Shown: piece after piece, positions 26,395-33,422 of the stretch
Numbering within the stretch: position 1 is the stretch's first letter
Layout of the letters: each line of letters begins with the position of its first letter
Source: Candidatus Methanoperedens sp.
GTDB taxonomy: Archaea > Halobacteriota > Methanosarcinia > Methanosarcinales > Methanoperedenaceae
Direction of reading: 5' to 3'
Assembly (NCBI GenBank): GCA_027460525.1
Contig: JAPZAS010000024.1
Span: 62,001 to 126,000, forward strand
DNA: 64,000 bases
Program-made: the position numbers and the translations under genes
Notes under the pieces: generated by a model
What the model was told of the DNA's origin: nothing
Seen by the model: the letters and a program-made list of their open reading frames with translations, nothing else
Database searches by the model: none

Positions 26395-26609
26395 TCCTCA
26401 GCCTTTATTCTTTTGTATAGAGCACGCTTTATGACATGATCGAGTTCATCGATATCTTTTTCTTTTAACTTGCTCTTTTCTGCAAGCAGGTTTCCAATTT
26501 TTATCTCAGTAAGCCTGTTTATGATAGCAGACTCTACCCATTTCAAACCTTCTTTATTCTTCGCTATCCAATTGAAATCGTTGGGGAGTTTTAAAACAAC
26601 CTCTGCCAT
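26391..26609 (-). CDS. Antitoxin-like partner of PIN toxin
   Basis: A 72-aa mainly helical protein: LKLPNDFNWIAKNKEGLKWVESAI then GNLLAEKSKLKEKDIDELDHVIKRALYKR. It overlaps the PIN gene by ATGA-type 4 nt, so the two are coupled. The N-terminal beta/helix part could be a degenerate DNA-binding region. Upstream (26610-26714) is an AT-rich promoter space. Confidence 0.72.
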   Translation of the reverse strand: MAEVVLKLPNDFNWIAKNKEGLKWVESAIINRLTEIKIGNLLAEKSKLKEKDIDELDHVIKRALYKRIKAEE

Positions 26610-26714
26610 TTTTCACCTTGCAAACTTTTATTTTAATAATCATATTCGCTCAGAAGTTTTTAAGCCTTTTCTTTTTCCTTTGTAACTAATTTTACTGTCA
26701 ACTAGTTTCAAATG

Positions 26715-27103
26715 TTACTCGCCAAAGAATTCAGTTTTTAATAAATCATGCTCCAGCGCCTGATTGTAGAGCATTATGAGAGGCTCGTACGTTCTTACTT
26801 TACAGATTTCTCGGATGTCGCTAAACAAACTGCGCCCGATTTCCCTGTCGAACTTGCTCTTTTTCTCATTCGGTAACACATCAAATAATCTCGTCCGCAG
26901 ACCCGACTTATAAAGGTCATGAAGCCTTCCAAGTCCTTTTGTAACATCCGTGGTATGCTCAACCTCAAAAGCAAATTCACGGACAAGCGCATCAGTATCG
27001 CCTCCAAACCAGAGTACATCGATCAGACCTGCCATATTTACAATCTTCGGATATGAAAAATTGCCAGGATATTCTTTCAGGGTAGCAACTTCTTCAAGAG
27101 GTC
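26715..27103 (-). pseudogene. N-terminally truncated nuclease-like gene
   Basis: The frame encodes ...NMAGLIDVLWF, FAFEVEHTTDVTKGLGRLHDL, LFDVLPNEKKSKFDREIGRS and a terminal KTEFFGE. The E-V-E-H and downstream charged residues are consistent with a PD-(D/E)xK nuclease C-terminus, but the family is uncertain. An ATG at 27035 would give 106 aa, yet the same frame continues upstream to about 27103, where it runs straight into island element copy 5. So the gene appears cut at the repeat boundary. Confidence 0.6.
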
Positions 27104-27119
27104 GGTATGCGAAGTGGCT

Positions 27120-27175
27120 GCATCGGTGACATATCGGCGCCGAGGGTTTAATATCTGGAGAGTGATAAATCTGTG
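27120..27175 (+). repeat. 53-bp island element, copy 5
   Basis: GCATCGGTGACATATCGGCG, GGTTTAATATCTGGAGAG core and GATAAATCTG. The truncated end of the nuclease-like gene abuts its left side; the DUF433/DUF5615 pair follows. Confidence 0.75.
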
Positions 27176-27286
27176 GCGCTTTACACCGCTAAGGACGCAA
27201 AGAACGCAAAGCTGAGGGCTTTCTATGCTCATCGGTATGGATTTTCATACAAAACTATAATAACCTTAATGCCAACTACTATATTG

Positions 27287-27517
27287 ATGGAAGAAAGAAT
27301 AGTTGTAAACCCAAAAATAATGGTTGGGAAACCTATTATTAAAGGCACAAGAATTCCCGTGGATGCCATACTAAGAAGGTTGGCTGACGGGATGAGCATA
27401 AGCGAAATCCTCGAAGAATATCCGAATATCACGGAAGAGGATATCAGGGCAGCACTCAGGTATGTTTCAGAGGTTGTAGCCGGAGAAGAAATAATCCCGA
27501 TGGTGGAAACTGCTTGA
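27287..27517 (+). CDS. DUF433 family antitoxin
   Basis: A 76-aa protein with the DUF433 signature ERIVVNPKIMVGKPIIKGTRIPVD and a winged-helix-like end (ISEILEEYPNITEEDIRAALRYVSE). DUF433 proteins are usually antitoxins paired with DUF5615 PIN-like toxins. The start is set at ATG 27287 because the frame upstream passes through the CTGCG-type repeat; ATG 27269 is also possible. Confidence 0.85.
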   Translation: MEERIVVNPKIMVGKPIIKGTRIPVDAILRRLADGMSISEILEEYPNITEEDIRAALRYVSEVVAGEEIIPMVETA

Positions 27518-27876
27518 AACTCAAATTTCTAATAGATGAGTGCACAGGTAAAAGACTCTCGCTCCTTTTGAAGAATGCGGGATACGATGTTATTTTTGTT
27601 GGAGACTGGAAACCTTCGGCATCCGATGAAAAAGTTCTCCAAAAAGCAAATGACGATGCGAGAATTTTAATAACAGACGATAAAGATTTTGGCGAACTTG
27701 TTTTCAGACTGGAAAAACCATCCAGCGGCGTCATACTGATACGAACTTCAACTACCAATCCTTATACAAGGTTTCATCTGCTTGAGAACCTTTTAAAATC
27801 AACCGATGTTAATGAAAAATTTGTTGTTCTGAAAGATACTGTCATAAAAATAAGGGATACTTACAGAAATACATAG
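27514..27876 (+). CDS. DUF5615 PIN-like toxin
   Basis: A 120-aa protein of the DUF5615 PIN-like family, starting at TTG 27514 and overlapping the DUF433 stop by 4 nt. LKFLIDECTGKRLSLLLKNAGYDVIFV has the first Asp/Glu pair; ARILITDDKDFGELVF holds the central DxD-F motif typical of the group. Probably a ribonuclease neutralised by the DUF433 protein. Confidence 0.85.
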   Translation: MKLKFLIDECTGKRLSLLLKNAGYDVIFVGDWKPSASDEKVLQKANDDARILITDDKDFGELVFRLEKPSSGVILIRTSTTNPYTRFHLLENLLKSTDVNEKFVVLKDTVIKIRDTYRNT

Positions 27877-27924
27877 GCTGAATCTTTTCCATTTGTAGAT
27901 AGTTTAGCTATAGTGCCAGCCGTT

Positions 27925-28033
27925 TTACTTATGCTCCAGCGCCAGAGCGTAGAGCATTATGAGAGGCACGTACGTTCTTACTTTACAGATTTCCCTTATG
28001 TCGCTAAATAGACTGCGCCCAATTTCCATTCGA
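27925..28033 (-). pseudogene. Duplicate 3' end of the nuclease-like gene
   Basis: About 35 codons repeat the sequence of 26715-26840 (MEIGRSLFSDIREICKVRTY on the minus strand, then a stop). As at the first copy, its truncated side abuts an island element (copy 6). It is a duplicated gene end with no coding role. Confidence 0.7.
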
Positions 28034-28041
28034 TAGTAATT

Positions 28042-28094
28042 GCTTCGGTAGCATATCGGCGCCGAGGTTTAATATTTAAAGAGTGATAAATATG
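28042..28094 (+). repeat. 53-bp island element, copy 6
   Basis: GCTTCGGTAGCATATCGGCG, GGTTTAATATTTAAAGAG core and GATAAATATG. A CTGCG-type repeat follows immediately. Confidence 0.75.
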
Positions 28095-28183
28095 TGGCGC
28101 TATACACCGCGAAGGGCGCAAAGGACGCAAAGCGAAGGCAGGAGAAGGCATTTGGAAAAAATCTGCGTTCATCGTTCGGTTTC

Positions 28184-28546
28184 TTACTTCCTGACCGCTA
28201 CTCTCTTCTTAATACCATCGAAGCAGACGATATACTTCCCAAGTATCTCCATGCCTATTAGAATCTCCAGGTCATCCGACATAACAGCTGGAACTTCATG
28301 CATGTCACCAAATATTTCAATCTTAACAGTATCAATAAACGACCACGAAAGTCCTGTAACACTCTGAATTCTAACGGGGTATTGCTGCGATAATCTGAGC
28401 TTCTCCCATAGTTCTCTTGGAATCGCTATGCCATCAGAACCAGTATCAAGAAAAGAAAGGTATTTTTTTGAAACGTTAGAAGCTACGATTTTTATCGGAA
28501 CAACTGGATCAGAGTCCACATAATCATAAGAGATTTCAGGGCTCAA
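28184..28546 (-). CDS. Retropepsin-like aspartic protease domain protein
   Basis: A 120-aa protein with the clan AA aspartyl protease motif YLSFLDTGSDGIAIP (D-T-G near residue 33) and the second conserved segment DLEILIGMEIL near residue 95, giving one retropepsin-like monomer that would act as a dimer. No signal peptide. Its gene begins 3 nt after the 28550 gene ends, so it is part of a two-gene cassette like the toxin-antitoxin pairs around it. Confidence 0.8.
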   Translation of the reverse strand: MSPEISYDYVDSDPVVPIKIVASNVSKKYLSFLDTGSDGIAIPRELWEKLRLSQQYPVRIQSVTGLSWSFIDTVKIEIFGDMHEVPAVMSDDLEILIGMEILGKYIVCFDGIKKRVAVRK

Positions 28547-28549
28547 GTG

Positions 28550-28786
28550 TCACCTGAAACGGTACACAGCTTCCTTGGAGCCTATTTTTCTAAAAGCGAC
28601 AGTATTTTTACCATTTTTGAGTTTTTTAAGCCATTCAGGAATATTTTCCTGTTTTAAAATTCCAACAACTGTCTCTTTTGTAAAGTCAATGGCAACAATG
28701 TCCCCCGTATGTTCTTTCTCCAACTCTGTAGCATGCCTCATATAGATTTCATTAACCTTTGAGTCTATGTTGTTCAAATACTCCAT
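28550..28786 (-). CDS. Small partner of the retropepsin-like protein
   Basis: A 78-aa protein: MEYLNNIDSKVNEIYMRHATELE, EHTGDIVAIDFTKETVVG and a basic end (KIGSKEAVYRFR). No family recognised. The two-gene layout with a possible protease suggests a regulated pair, but toxicity or antitoxin function is only inferred from the neighbourhood. Confidence 0.6.
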   Translation of the reverse strand: MEYLNNIDSKVNEIYMRHATELEKEHTGDIVAIDFTKETVVGILKQENIPEWLKKLKNGKNTVAFRKIGSKEAVYRFR

Positions 28787-28857
28787 ATTGTTCTTATTTT
28801 ATTCTAACTATTATTAAACCCTTTCTTGTGTTTTTTGTAGTTCCTTTGCGTAACACC

Positions 28858-29246
28858 ACTCTCCCGACCTCCTCCTTCGCAGGTTTCGTGAAATATCCAC
28901 GTATAGCGCCAGCTATACGTCATGGGTTGCGCCCCTTGAGAACGCGTCCACGTATGCCAGCGGCATACGTGTGCACGGCGTCAACTGACGTGACGGTTGT
29001 GCGACGCCAACTGGCGCAACGGTTGACATGCGCCTCATTTTCAGAAAAAGACCAGCGCCGATTGTCAGAATTTTATCGCCGACTCGATAAAAAAGGATGC
29101 CTCCTCATGCTGAGCAACAGCTATTCCGACTTTATTTTAGAGCTTTATGATGGTTACAGGATTGAGCAGGTGAGAGCCAAGAGGATGATTAACTGCAAGG
29201 TCAGAAAAGAGGAGCAATACCGGAAGCGGTTGTGATGAATTATTAG
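28858..29246 (+). pseudogene. Dam-like fragment 4, with several palindromic insertions
   Basis: Contains the same 3' region (SEKDQRR..., LDKKGCLLMLSNSYSDF, VRKEEQY) but the DPPY motif is lost. About 155 bp are inserted near the start, made of the hairpins CCACGTATAGCGCCAGCTAT..., CCACGTATGCCAGCGGCATA..., ACGGCGTCAACTGACGTGAC and GCGACGCCAACTGGCGCAAC. More modules here than at fragment 3. Confidence 0.72.
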
Positions 29247-29299
29247 AGTTCGAACCGAGTTCGCTGTTAAATTTGTGCCGTTTTTAATGCGAAGTGGTT

Positions 29300-29351
29300 G
29301 CTTCGGTAACATATCGGCGCCAAGATATAATATTTAAACAGTGATAAATAT
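29300..29351 (+). repeat. 53-bp island element, copy 7
   Basis: GCTTCGGTAACATATCGGCG, ATATAATATTTAAACAG core and GATAAATATA. Precedes the HicBA-like pair at 29421. Confidence 0.72.
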
Positions 29352-29420
29352 AAGGAGCGTTTGCAATGTTCCTGTAAAAAGTTATATTAATGGTAAGCAT
29401 GATTATAAATAAGACACGGC

Positions 29421-29708
29421 ATGATACTCGAATACATAAATGCGGCGCTAGAAAAAGCGAAATATGAAATAATCGAAGACGAAGAACCTTATTACGGGGA
29501 AGTCCCGGGACTGAAGGGAATCTGGGCAACCGGCAAAACCCTTGAAGAGTGCAGAAGAAATCTTGCTGAGACAATCGAAGGATGGATAATCCTGAGATTG
29601 AAAAAAGGGCTTCTTATACCCTCTATTGGACATAAGAAATTTAAAGAACCAAAGGTGATTGGCACTCTTGGCGAAATTAATGCCGCTCTCATGGAAACAG
29701 CTTGTTAA
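29421..29708 (+). CDS. HicB-family antitoxin
   Basis: A 95-aa protein with the HicB fold: AKYEIIEDEEPYYGEVPGLKG, WATGKTLEECRRNLAETIEGWI and a basic C-terminal part. HicB proteins bind HicA and repress their operon. The end overlaps the start of the hicA frame by 29 nt, as in coupled hicBA operons (antitoxin first). Confidence 0.82.
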   Translation: MILEYINAALEKAKYEIIEDEEPYYGEVPGLKGIWATGKTLEECRRNLAETIEGWIILRLKKGLLIPSIGHKKFKEPKVIGTLGEINAALMETAC

Positions 29709-29890
29709 AAAACTCAGGAACTTCGTATTCGAAGGACCTTTCTCAGGCGGGGAGGCATCCTTATATGATAAAGGGCGACCTTGTTTTAACGATACCCAAT
29801 CCGCACAGAAATGAAATCAGTATCGATTTGCTTTCCCGTATACTAAAGCAAGCCGATATAAAAAGGGAGGAATGGCTGAAAAAAGGATGA
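29680..29890 (+). pseudogene. HicA-family toxin, single-base frameshift
   Basis: Starts MPLSWKQLVKKLRNF at ATG 29680, typical for HicA. The catalytic RHPYMIKG segment is in the +1 frame because the G-run at 29749-29752 has one G too many (GGCGGGGAGG). After it, the other frame continues GDLVLTIPNPHRNEISIDLL to a normal end at 29890. With three G the protein would be complete (about 69 aa), so it may be a true inactivation or a homopolymer error. Confidence 0.75.
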
Positions 29891-29914
29891 AGCCGTTTTA
29901 ACAGCAAAGTAGCT

Positions 29915-29966
29915 GTATCGGTAACACATCGGGGCCGAGAATTTAATATTTAAAAATGATGAATCT
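29915..29966 (+). repeat. 53-bp island element, copy 8 (most divergent)
   Basis: GTATCGGTAACACATCGGGG, AATTTAATATTTAAAAATG core and GATGAATCTG. Precedes the decayed second HicBA pair. Confidence 0.62.
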
Positions 29967-30059
29967 GCGCTTTACATTGCGATAGGCATGAAGTTATTCC
30001 ATGAAAATCCGCCTTTCGAGATGGAATATTTGAGTAATAAAAAAAACACTTATACAAAT

Positions 30060-30279
30060 ATGGCAAAAGCAAAGGTACTCACTGTGTATTGCATAAAGAA
30101 GACGATATGTATGTAGCAGAGTGCCCCGAAGTGGGACATTCAGTCAGGGGACTACGATAGGAGAAGCTGTAGATAATCTCAAAGAAGCCACCAAATTGTA
30201 TTTAGAAGAGTTTCCACTGGAGACGAAGATAAAGCCCATCATAACCACTTTTGAGGCGCCTCCAGTTGCCGAAGCTTAG
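30060..30279 (+). pseudogene. HicB-like antitoxin remnant
   Basis: Pieces in different frames spell MAKAKVLTV, LHKEDDMYVAECPEVG and FSQGTTIGEAVDNLKEATKL... to FEAPPVAEA and a stop. At least two single-base shifts (near 30090 and 30145) break it. It is a different HicB lineage from the 29421 gene. Confidence 0.75.
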
Positions 30280-30406
30280 GGAAGTATCAGGTAAAAGTGC
30301 TGTTAAGATTCTCTGCAACAAGTTTGGATTCCAAATAAGCGGGCACTCTGGAAGCCATGTTAGACTTTCAAAAATGACGCCTACTCGTACCCGTTTTTCA
30401 AAATAG
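30266..30406 (+). pseudogene. Truncated HicA-like toxin
   Basis: Starts at TTG 30266, overlapping the hicB remnant end. It reads KLREVSGKSAVKILCNKFGF then QISGHSGSHVRLSKMTP and stops after 46 aa, missing the C-terminal half of HicA. The catalytic His is at the GSHVRL position. Likely inactive. Confidence 0.65.
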
Positions 30407-30563
30407 AAAGACTGTCTACATATCATCCTTTTCTCTTTTCCGTCTGCCTCTCTATCGCCCCCGGAATAGAGGCTATATGAAAGCGCTAATTCGCCAGCCG
30501 ATTCACCAACCGCAAATTCAACACATGAAAAATCAAGCCTGAGATTTTAAAGAAAAATGAGGC

Positions 30564-30576
30564 AAGTATATATTAC
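30564..30576 (+). promoter_or_regulatory. TATA promoter for dmrX
   Basis: AAGTATATATTAC lies about 40 nt before the ATG at 30613. The 200 bp between the island and this gene contain no supported ORF. Confidence 0.5.
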
Positions 30577-30612
30577 ATCATAAAAACAATTGCTCTCACC
30601 TAAGGTCACACT

Positions 30613-31326
30613 ATGAATCTCGCATGGGGCATCACAGGCGCAGGACACTTCCTGCATGAAAGCTTTGAGGTCATAAAAGAGCTAAAGCAAAAAAACCAGG
30701 AGCACAAAGTCACCACTTTCTTATCGCGCGCAGCCGAAGAGGTGGTCAGGATGTACGGGCTGGCAGGCGAGCTTTCAAATATCTCAGGCGGTGGCTACCT
30801 TGAGGAGTGCTTTTACGAACGCGAGCAGGGAACAAGCTTCCCCAAAGCAGGCAGGTTCCTGCTGCAAAGATACGATGCCCTGGTAGTAACCCCAGCCACT
30901 TCCAACACCACAGCCAAGCTTGTTTACGGCATAGCGGATACCCTTGTGACGAATGCTGTGGCGCAGGCGGTGAAAGGAGGCGTGCCGGTCTTTATCGTGC
31001 CCGTGGATATCGCCGGGAAGATTGAATCACAAATGCCGTATTTTATAGACAGGGAGATCTGCATGAGATGCGAACTCTGCCCTCCTGCGTTGCAATGCGA
31101 AAGACATGCGATTACAGACCAGATTGACCTGCTTTTGTGCGATGGGTGCGGTTTATGTGTCAGGCTGTGCAGCTACGGGGCGATAAGGGGTGGAATGGCA
31201 AAGCTCAAAGTCCGCGATGTGGATTCAAAGAATGTCAGAAAATTGCAGAAGCTCAAAGGAATCACGGTACTCAATCATCCCCGCAAAATTCTAAACGTTA
31301 TAGGGCGGAATAATAATTACCAGTGA
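30613..31326 (+). CDS. dmrX: Dihydromethanopterin reductase (acceptor)-like iron-sulfur flavoprotein
   Basis: A 237-aa flavoprotein with an N-terminal FMN-binding domain (WGITGAGHFLHES; PATSNTTAKLVYGIADTLV) and a C-terminal ferredoxin-like part with eight Cys in CMRCELCPPALQC and CDGCGLCVRLC. This matches the archaeal DmrX/archaeoflavoprotein type that reduces dihydromethanopterin to the C1 carrier tetrahydromethanopterin. That supports a methanogen-type C1 metabolism. Electron donor unknown. Followed 64 nt later by the DUF2111 gene. Confidence 0.85.
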   Translation: MNLAWGITGAGHFLHESFEVIKELKQKNQEHKVTTFLSRAAEEVVRMYGLAGELSNISGGGYLEECFYEREQGTSFPKAGRFLLQRYDALVVTPATSNTTAKLVYGIADTLVTNAVAQAVKGGVPVFIVPVDIAGKIESQMPYFIDREICMRCELCPPALQCERHAITDQIDLLLCDGCGLCVRLCSYGAIRGGMAKLKVRDVDSKNVRKLQKLKGITVLNHPRKILNVIGRNNNYQ

Positions 31327-31390
31327 TAGATAAACATCAATAACACAACCCTTAATATCCTTAAAGGATAACATTCAAAAAGAGGAAATT

Positions 31391-31798
31391 ATGGCTTACA
31401 CCAAAATACAGATTTCGGCAGATTCGGGCGCAGAAGAAATTGCCCCGTTCGCCATGGCAGTGCATGAACTCCTGGGGCTTCCCGTGACCATGAGGAGCCT
31501 GAATAAAAAAGGCGTCAGGATAGAAAAAGGGAAAATCCTTGATAATAATTACACCGGTCCTGTTCTAGAGCAGGTTTTAAAGGAGAATAAGACCATACGT
31601 CTCATACCCACAAGCGGTAAGTATACCGGTATTCCTGTGATTGTGGTGCCTATTAGGAACGGGGAAGGATACGGCATCGCTGCCATAGGCGTTGTTGATG
31701 TGGTAGGCACCGTGGATCTGGGGCTTGTCTTTGGCGATTTTCCAGACGTGGTAAAGCAGGTGCATGAGTGCGTAAAGGCGCGCGTGACGGCTCCTTGA
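31391..31798 (+). CDS. DUF2111 family protein
   Basis: A 135-aa protein recognised as the methanogen-restricted DUF2111 family: APFAMAVHELLGLPVTMRSL, LDNNYTGPVLEQVL and a Gly/Val-rich end GIAAIGVVDVVGTVDLG. Function unknown. GAGG precedes the ATG. Its TGA stop is the first base triplet of the palindromic module that starts the tandem array at 31801. Confidence 0.8.
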   Translation: MAYTKIQISADSGAEEIAPFAMAVHELLGLPVTMRSLNKKGVRIEKGKILDNNYTGPVLEQVLKENKTIRLIPTSGKYTGIPVIVVPIRNGEGYGIAAIGVVDVVGTVDLGLVFGDFPDVVKQVHECVKARVTAP

Positions 31799-31800
31799 AA

Positions 31801-32120
31801 AACTTTAAGAAAGTTTTATCAAAACGAAGGGGACGAACTTTAAGAAAGTTTTATCAAAACAAGAAGGACTGAACTTTAAGAAAGTTTTATCAAAACAAGA
31901 AGAACTGAACTTTAAGAAAGTTTTATCAAAACAAGAAGAACTGAACTTTAAGAAAGTTTTATCAAAACAAGAAGGACTGAACTTTAAGAAAGTTTTATCA
32001 AAACAAGAAGGACTGAACTTTAAGAAAGTTTTATCAAAACAAGAAGGACTGAACTTTAAGAGAGTTTTATCAAAACGAGGGGGACTGAACTTTAAGAAAG
32101 TTTTATCAAAAAGAGGGGAA
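31801..32120 (+). repeat. Nine tandem 36-bp units of the AACTTT palindromic module
   Basis: Units begin at 31801, 31836, 31872, 31908, 31944, 31980, 32016, 32052 and 32088; the first is 35 bp, the others 36. Each starts with the hairpin AACTTTAAGAAAGTT followed by TTATCAAAAC and AAGAAGGACTG-like spacer. Read in frame 3 the unit encodes NFKKVLSKQEGL, and the frame continues into the acetyltransferase. Confidence 0.9.
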
Positions 32121-32561
32121 CCGCAGATCTGCCTTGCAAAGAAGGAGGATTTTGACGAGATTTGGAGTCTTGAGGAGATATGTTTTAAAGAGGAAACATT
32201 CAACAAAAAGCAGTTAAGATATCTTTTCTTTAAAGCCAAGTCCACTGTTCTTGTTGCTTTGATGGAAGGCAAGCTCATCGGGTCAGTCATTATTTTATTG
32301 AGAAATCATATCGCCAATGCCAGGATATATTCATTGAACGTGCATCCTGCGTACAGGCGCGCTGGTGTTGGAAGCTTGCTTATGGATACAGCCCTGAAAA
32401 TTTTAGAAGAAAAGGGGTTTAAGAAGATAACCCTTGAGGTGGGGATTAATAACAACGCAGCTCAGAACCTGTACAGGTCGAAAGGCTTTATCATGGATAA
32501 AATTCTCTATAATTATTATAAAAGCGGCGATGATGCGTTCCATCTTGTCAGAAAATTATGA
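31809..32561 (+). CDS. GNAT acetyltransferase with repeat-encoded N-terminus
   Basis: The core (from about 32124) is a RimI-like N-acetyltransferase: ICLAKKEDFDEIWSLEEICF, YSLNVHPAYRRAGVGSLLMDTAL (acetyl-CoA loop RRAGVG) and NAAQNLYRSKGF. The frame has no ATG, GTG or TTG between the stop at 31806 and 32256-32259, although the fold clearly begins earlier. TTG at 31795 would start it in frame if repeat unit 1 had 36 instead of 35 bp. So either the gene is frameshifted in unit 1, or it uses an unusual start. ATG 32259 would remove the first part of the fold. Confidence 0.7.
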   Translation, partial: ESFIKTKGTNFKKVLSKQEGLNFKKVLSKQEELNFKKVLSKQEELNFKKVLSKQEGLNFKKVLSKQEGLNFKKVLSKQEGLNFKRVLSKRGGLNFKKVLSKRGEPQICLAKKEDFDEIWSLEEICFKEETFNKKQLRYLFFKAKSTVLVALMEGKLIGSVIILLRNHIANARIYSLNVHPAYRRAGVGSLLMDTALKILEEKGFKKITLEVGINNNAAQNLYRSKGFIMDKILYNYYKSGDDAFHLVRKL

Positions 32562-33422
32562 CACCAATGCATTGATTATTTTCTCGTAAATGTCCTTATC
32601 CACCGCATCCTCATAGCCCTCGTAAATGCTGGGGTTATCGTTTATCTCGATAACTTTATACCCACCCTCGGTTTCTTTTACATCCAGACCATACAGCCCG
32701 TCGCCAACGCATTTGGATAGTTTTATGCAAATCTCTTTTAATTCAGGAGAAATCGAATCCCTGGATATTGCAATAGTATCTCCCCATACGTTTTTCCCAT
32801 TTATCTTTGATTTTACTTTCCATCCTCCTTTCGGGATGCAATACTTGCATGAATAAAGTACTTCGTTCCGGAGAATTCCCACACGCCAGTCGAAACTGGA
32901 GCGGATGTATTCCTGGAGCACAAGAACCCTGGTTTTCCGCAGCAGACGCTTAGAAATCTTGATAAACTCTTCTTTATTGTCTGCCTTCTCAACATGGGAT
33001 GAGAAGCGCGTATAGGGTGTTTTAATTACCACAGGTAATCCCAGGGTCTTCTTTATATCATCAAAAGTTTCATCTGAATAATCACCTGTAAATAGGAAGG
33101 ACTTTGGAGCAGGCATATTATTTTTCAGGAACATATCATGAAGGATTGCCTTGTTTGAGCATGTCCTAATGGAATGGGGGTCGTCAATCACCTTAAGTCC
33201 GTATTGTTCTGCAAGTCTTGAAACTATGTAGGCAGAATTGCTGGGGTCTGTTATAGCTCTTATGAACAGGGCATCGTAATTCGGGATTTTTGAAATATCA
33301 TCTTTAAAGATAAATTCAAATGTATGCCCCATCAATTCCGCAGTTGATTTAAATTTTGAAAGAGCACTAATCTCGGATTTATCCTTAAAATTATAGGCTT
33401 CGACAAAACAGGCTATTTTCAT
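32556..33422 (-). CDS. RimK-like ATP-grasp ligase
   Basis: A 288-aa ATP-grasp enzyme. ALFIRAITDP and IDDPHSIRTCSNKAILHDMF precede the ATP-binding LPVVIKTPYTRFSSHVEKA; the metal site is VIEINDNPSIYEGYEDAV near the end. Such ligases join amino acids to carboxyl groups (RimK, LysX, MptN, CofF types). It overlaps the 33419 gene by 4 nt. The substrate is unknown. Confidence 0.82.
   Translation of the reverse strand: MKIACFVEAYNFKDKSEISALSKFKSTAELMGHTFEFIFKDDISKIPNYDALFIRAITDPSNSAYIVSRLAEQYGLKVIDDPHSIRTCSNKAILHDMFLKNNMPAPKSFLFTGDYSDETFDDIKKTLGLPVVIKTPYTRFSSHVEKADNKEEFIKISKRLLRKTRVLVLQEYIRSSFDWRVGILRNEVLYSCKYCIPKGGWKVKSKINGKNVWGDTIAISRDSISPELKEICIKLSKCVGDGLYGLDVKETEGGYKVIEINDNPSIYEGYEDAVDKDIYEKIINALVS

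Larger units (their letters stand above)
22620..30420. repeat. Cassette island of toxin-antitoxin pairs and dispersed repeats
   Basis: This stretch carries small gene pairs separated by three repeat types. (a) A roughly 53-bp element, eight good copies listed separately. (b) A GGCGCTTTACACCGCGAAGG... AAAGAACGCAAAG element, often ending in CTGCGTTTATCTGCG repeats, at about 22685-22795, 23220-23325, 24612-24790, 25280-25322, 27175-27216 and 28093-28180. (c) Dam-like C-terminal fragments followed by an AGTTCG-rich spacer. No integrase or transposase gene is present. Many short ORFs across type (b) and (c) repeats are not genes. Confidence 0.75.

Noticed and set aside
22620-30420. True integron with attC sites
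   Set aside because: No IntI-type integrase in the window, and the 53-bp element is not of attC structure (no paired R and L boxes seen). Only the cassette-like layout is kept as a finding.
31801-32120. 36-bp tandem units looked at first like a CRISPR array
   Set aside because: The units are contiguous without variable spacers, the repeats encode a peptide in frame, and no cas genes are present.
31801-32120. Origin as a Borg-type extrachromosomal element because of in-frame tandem repeats
   Set aside because: The surrounding genes are ordinary chromosomal housekeeping genes on both strands, and there is no single-strand gene bias or terminal repeat.
31805-32290. 161-aa minus-strand ORF with repeated CFDKTFLKF
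   Set aside because: It is the complement of the 36-bp repeat array and of the acetyltransferase.
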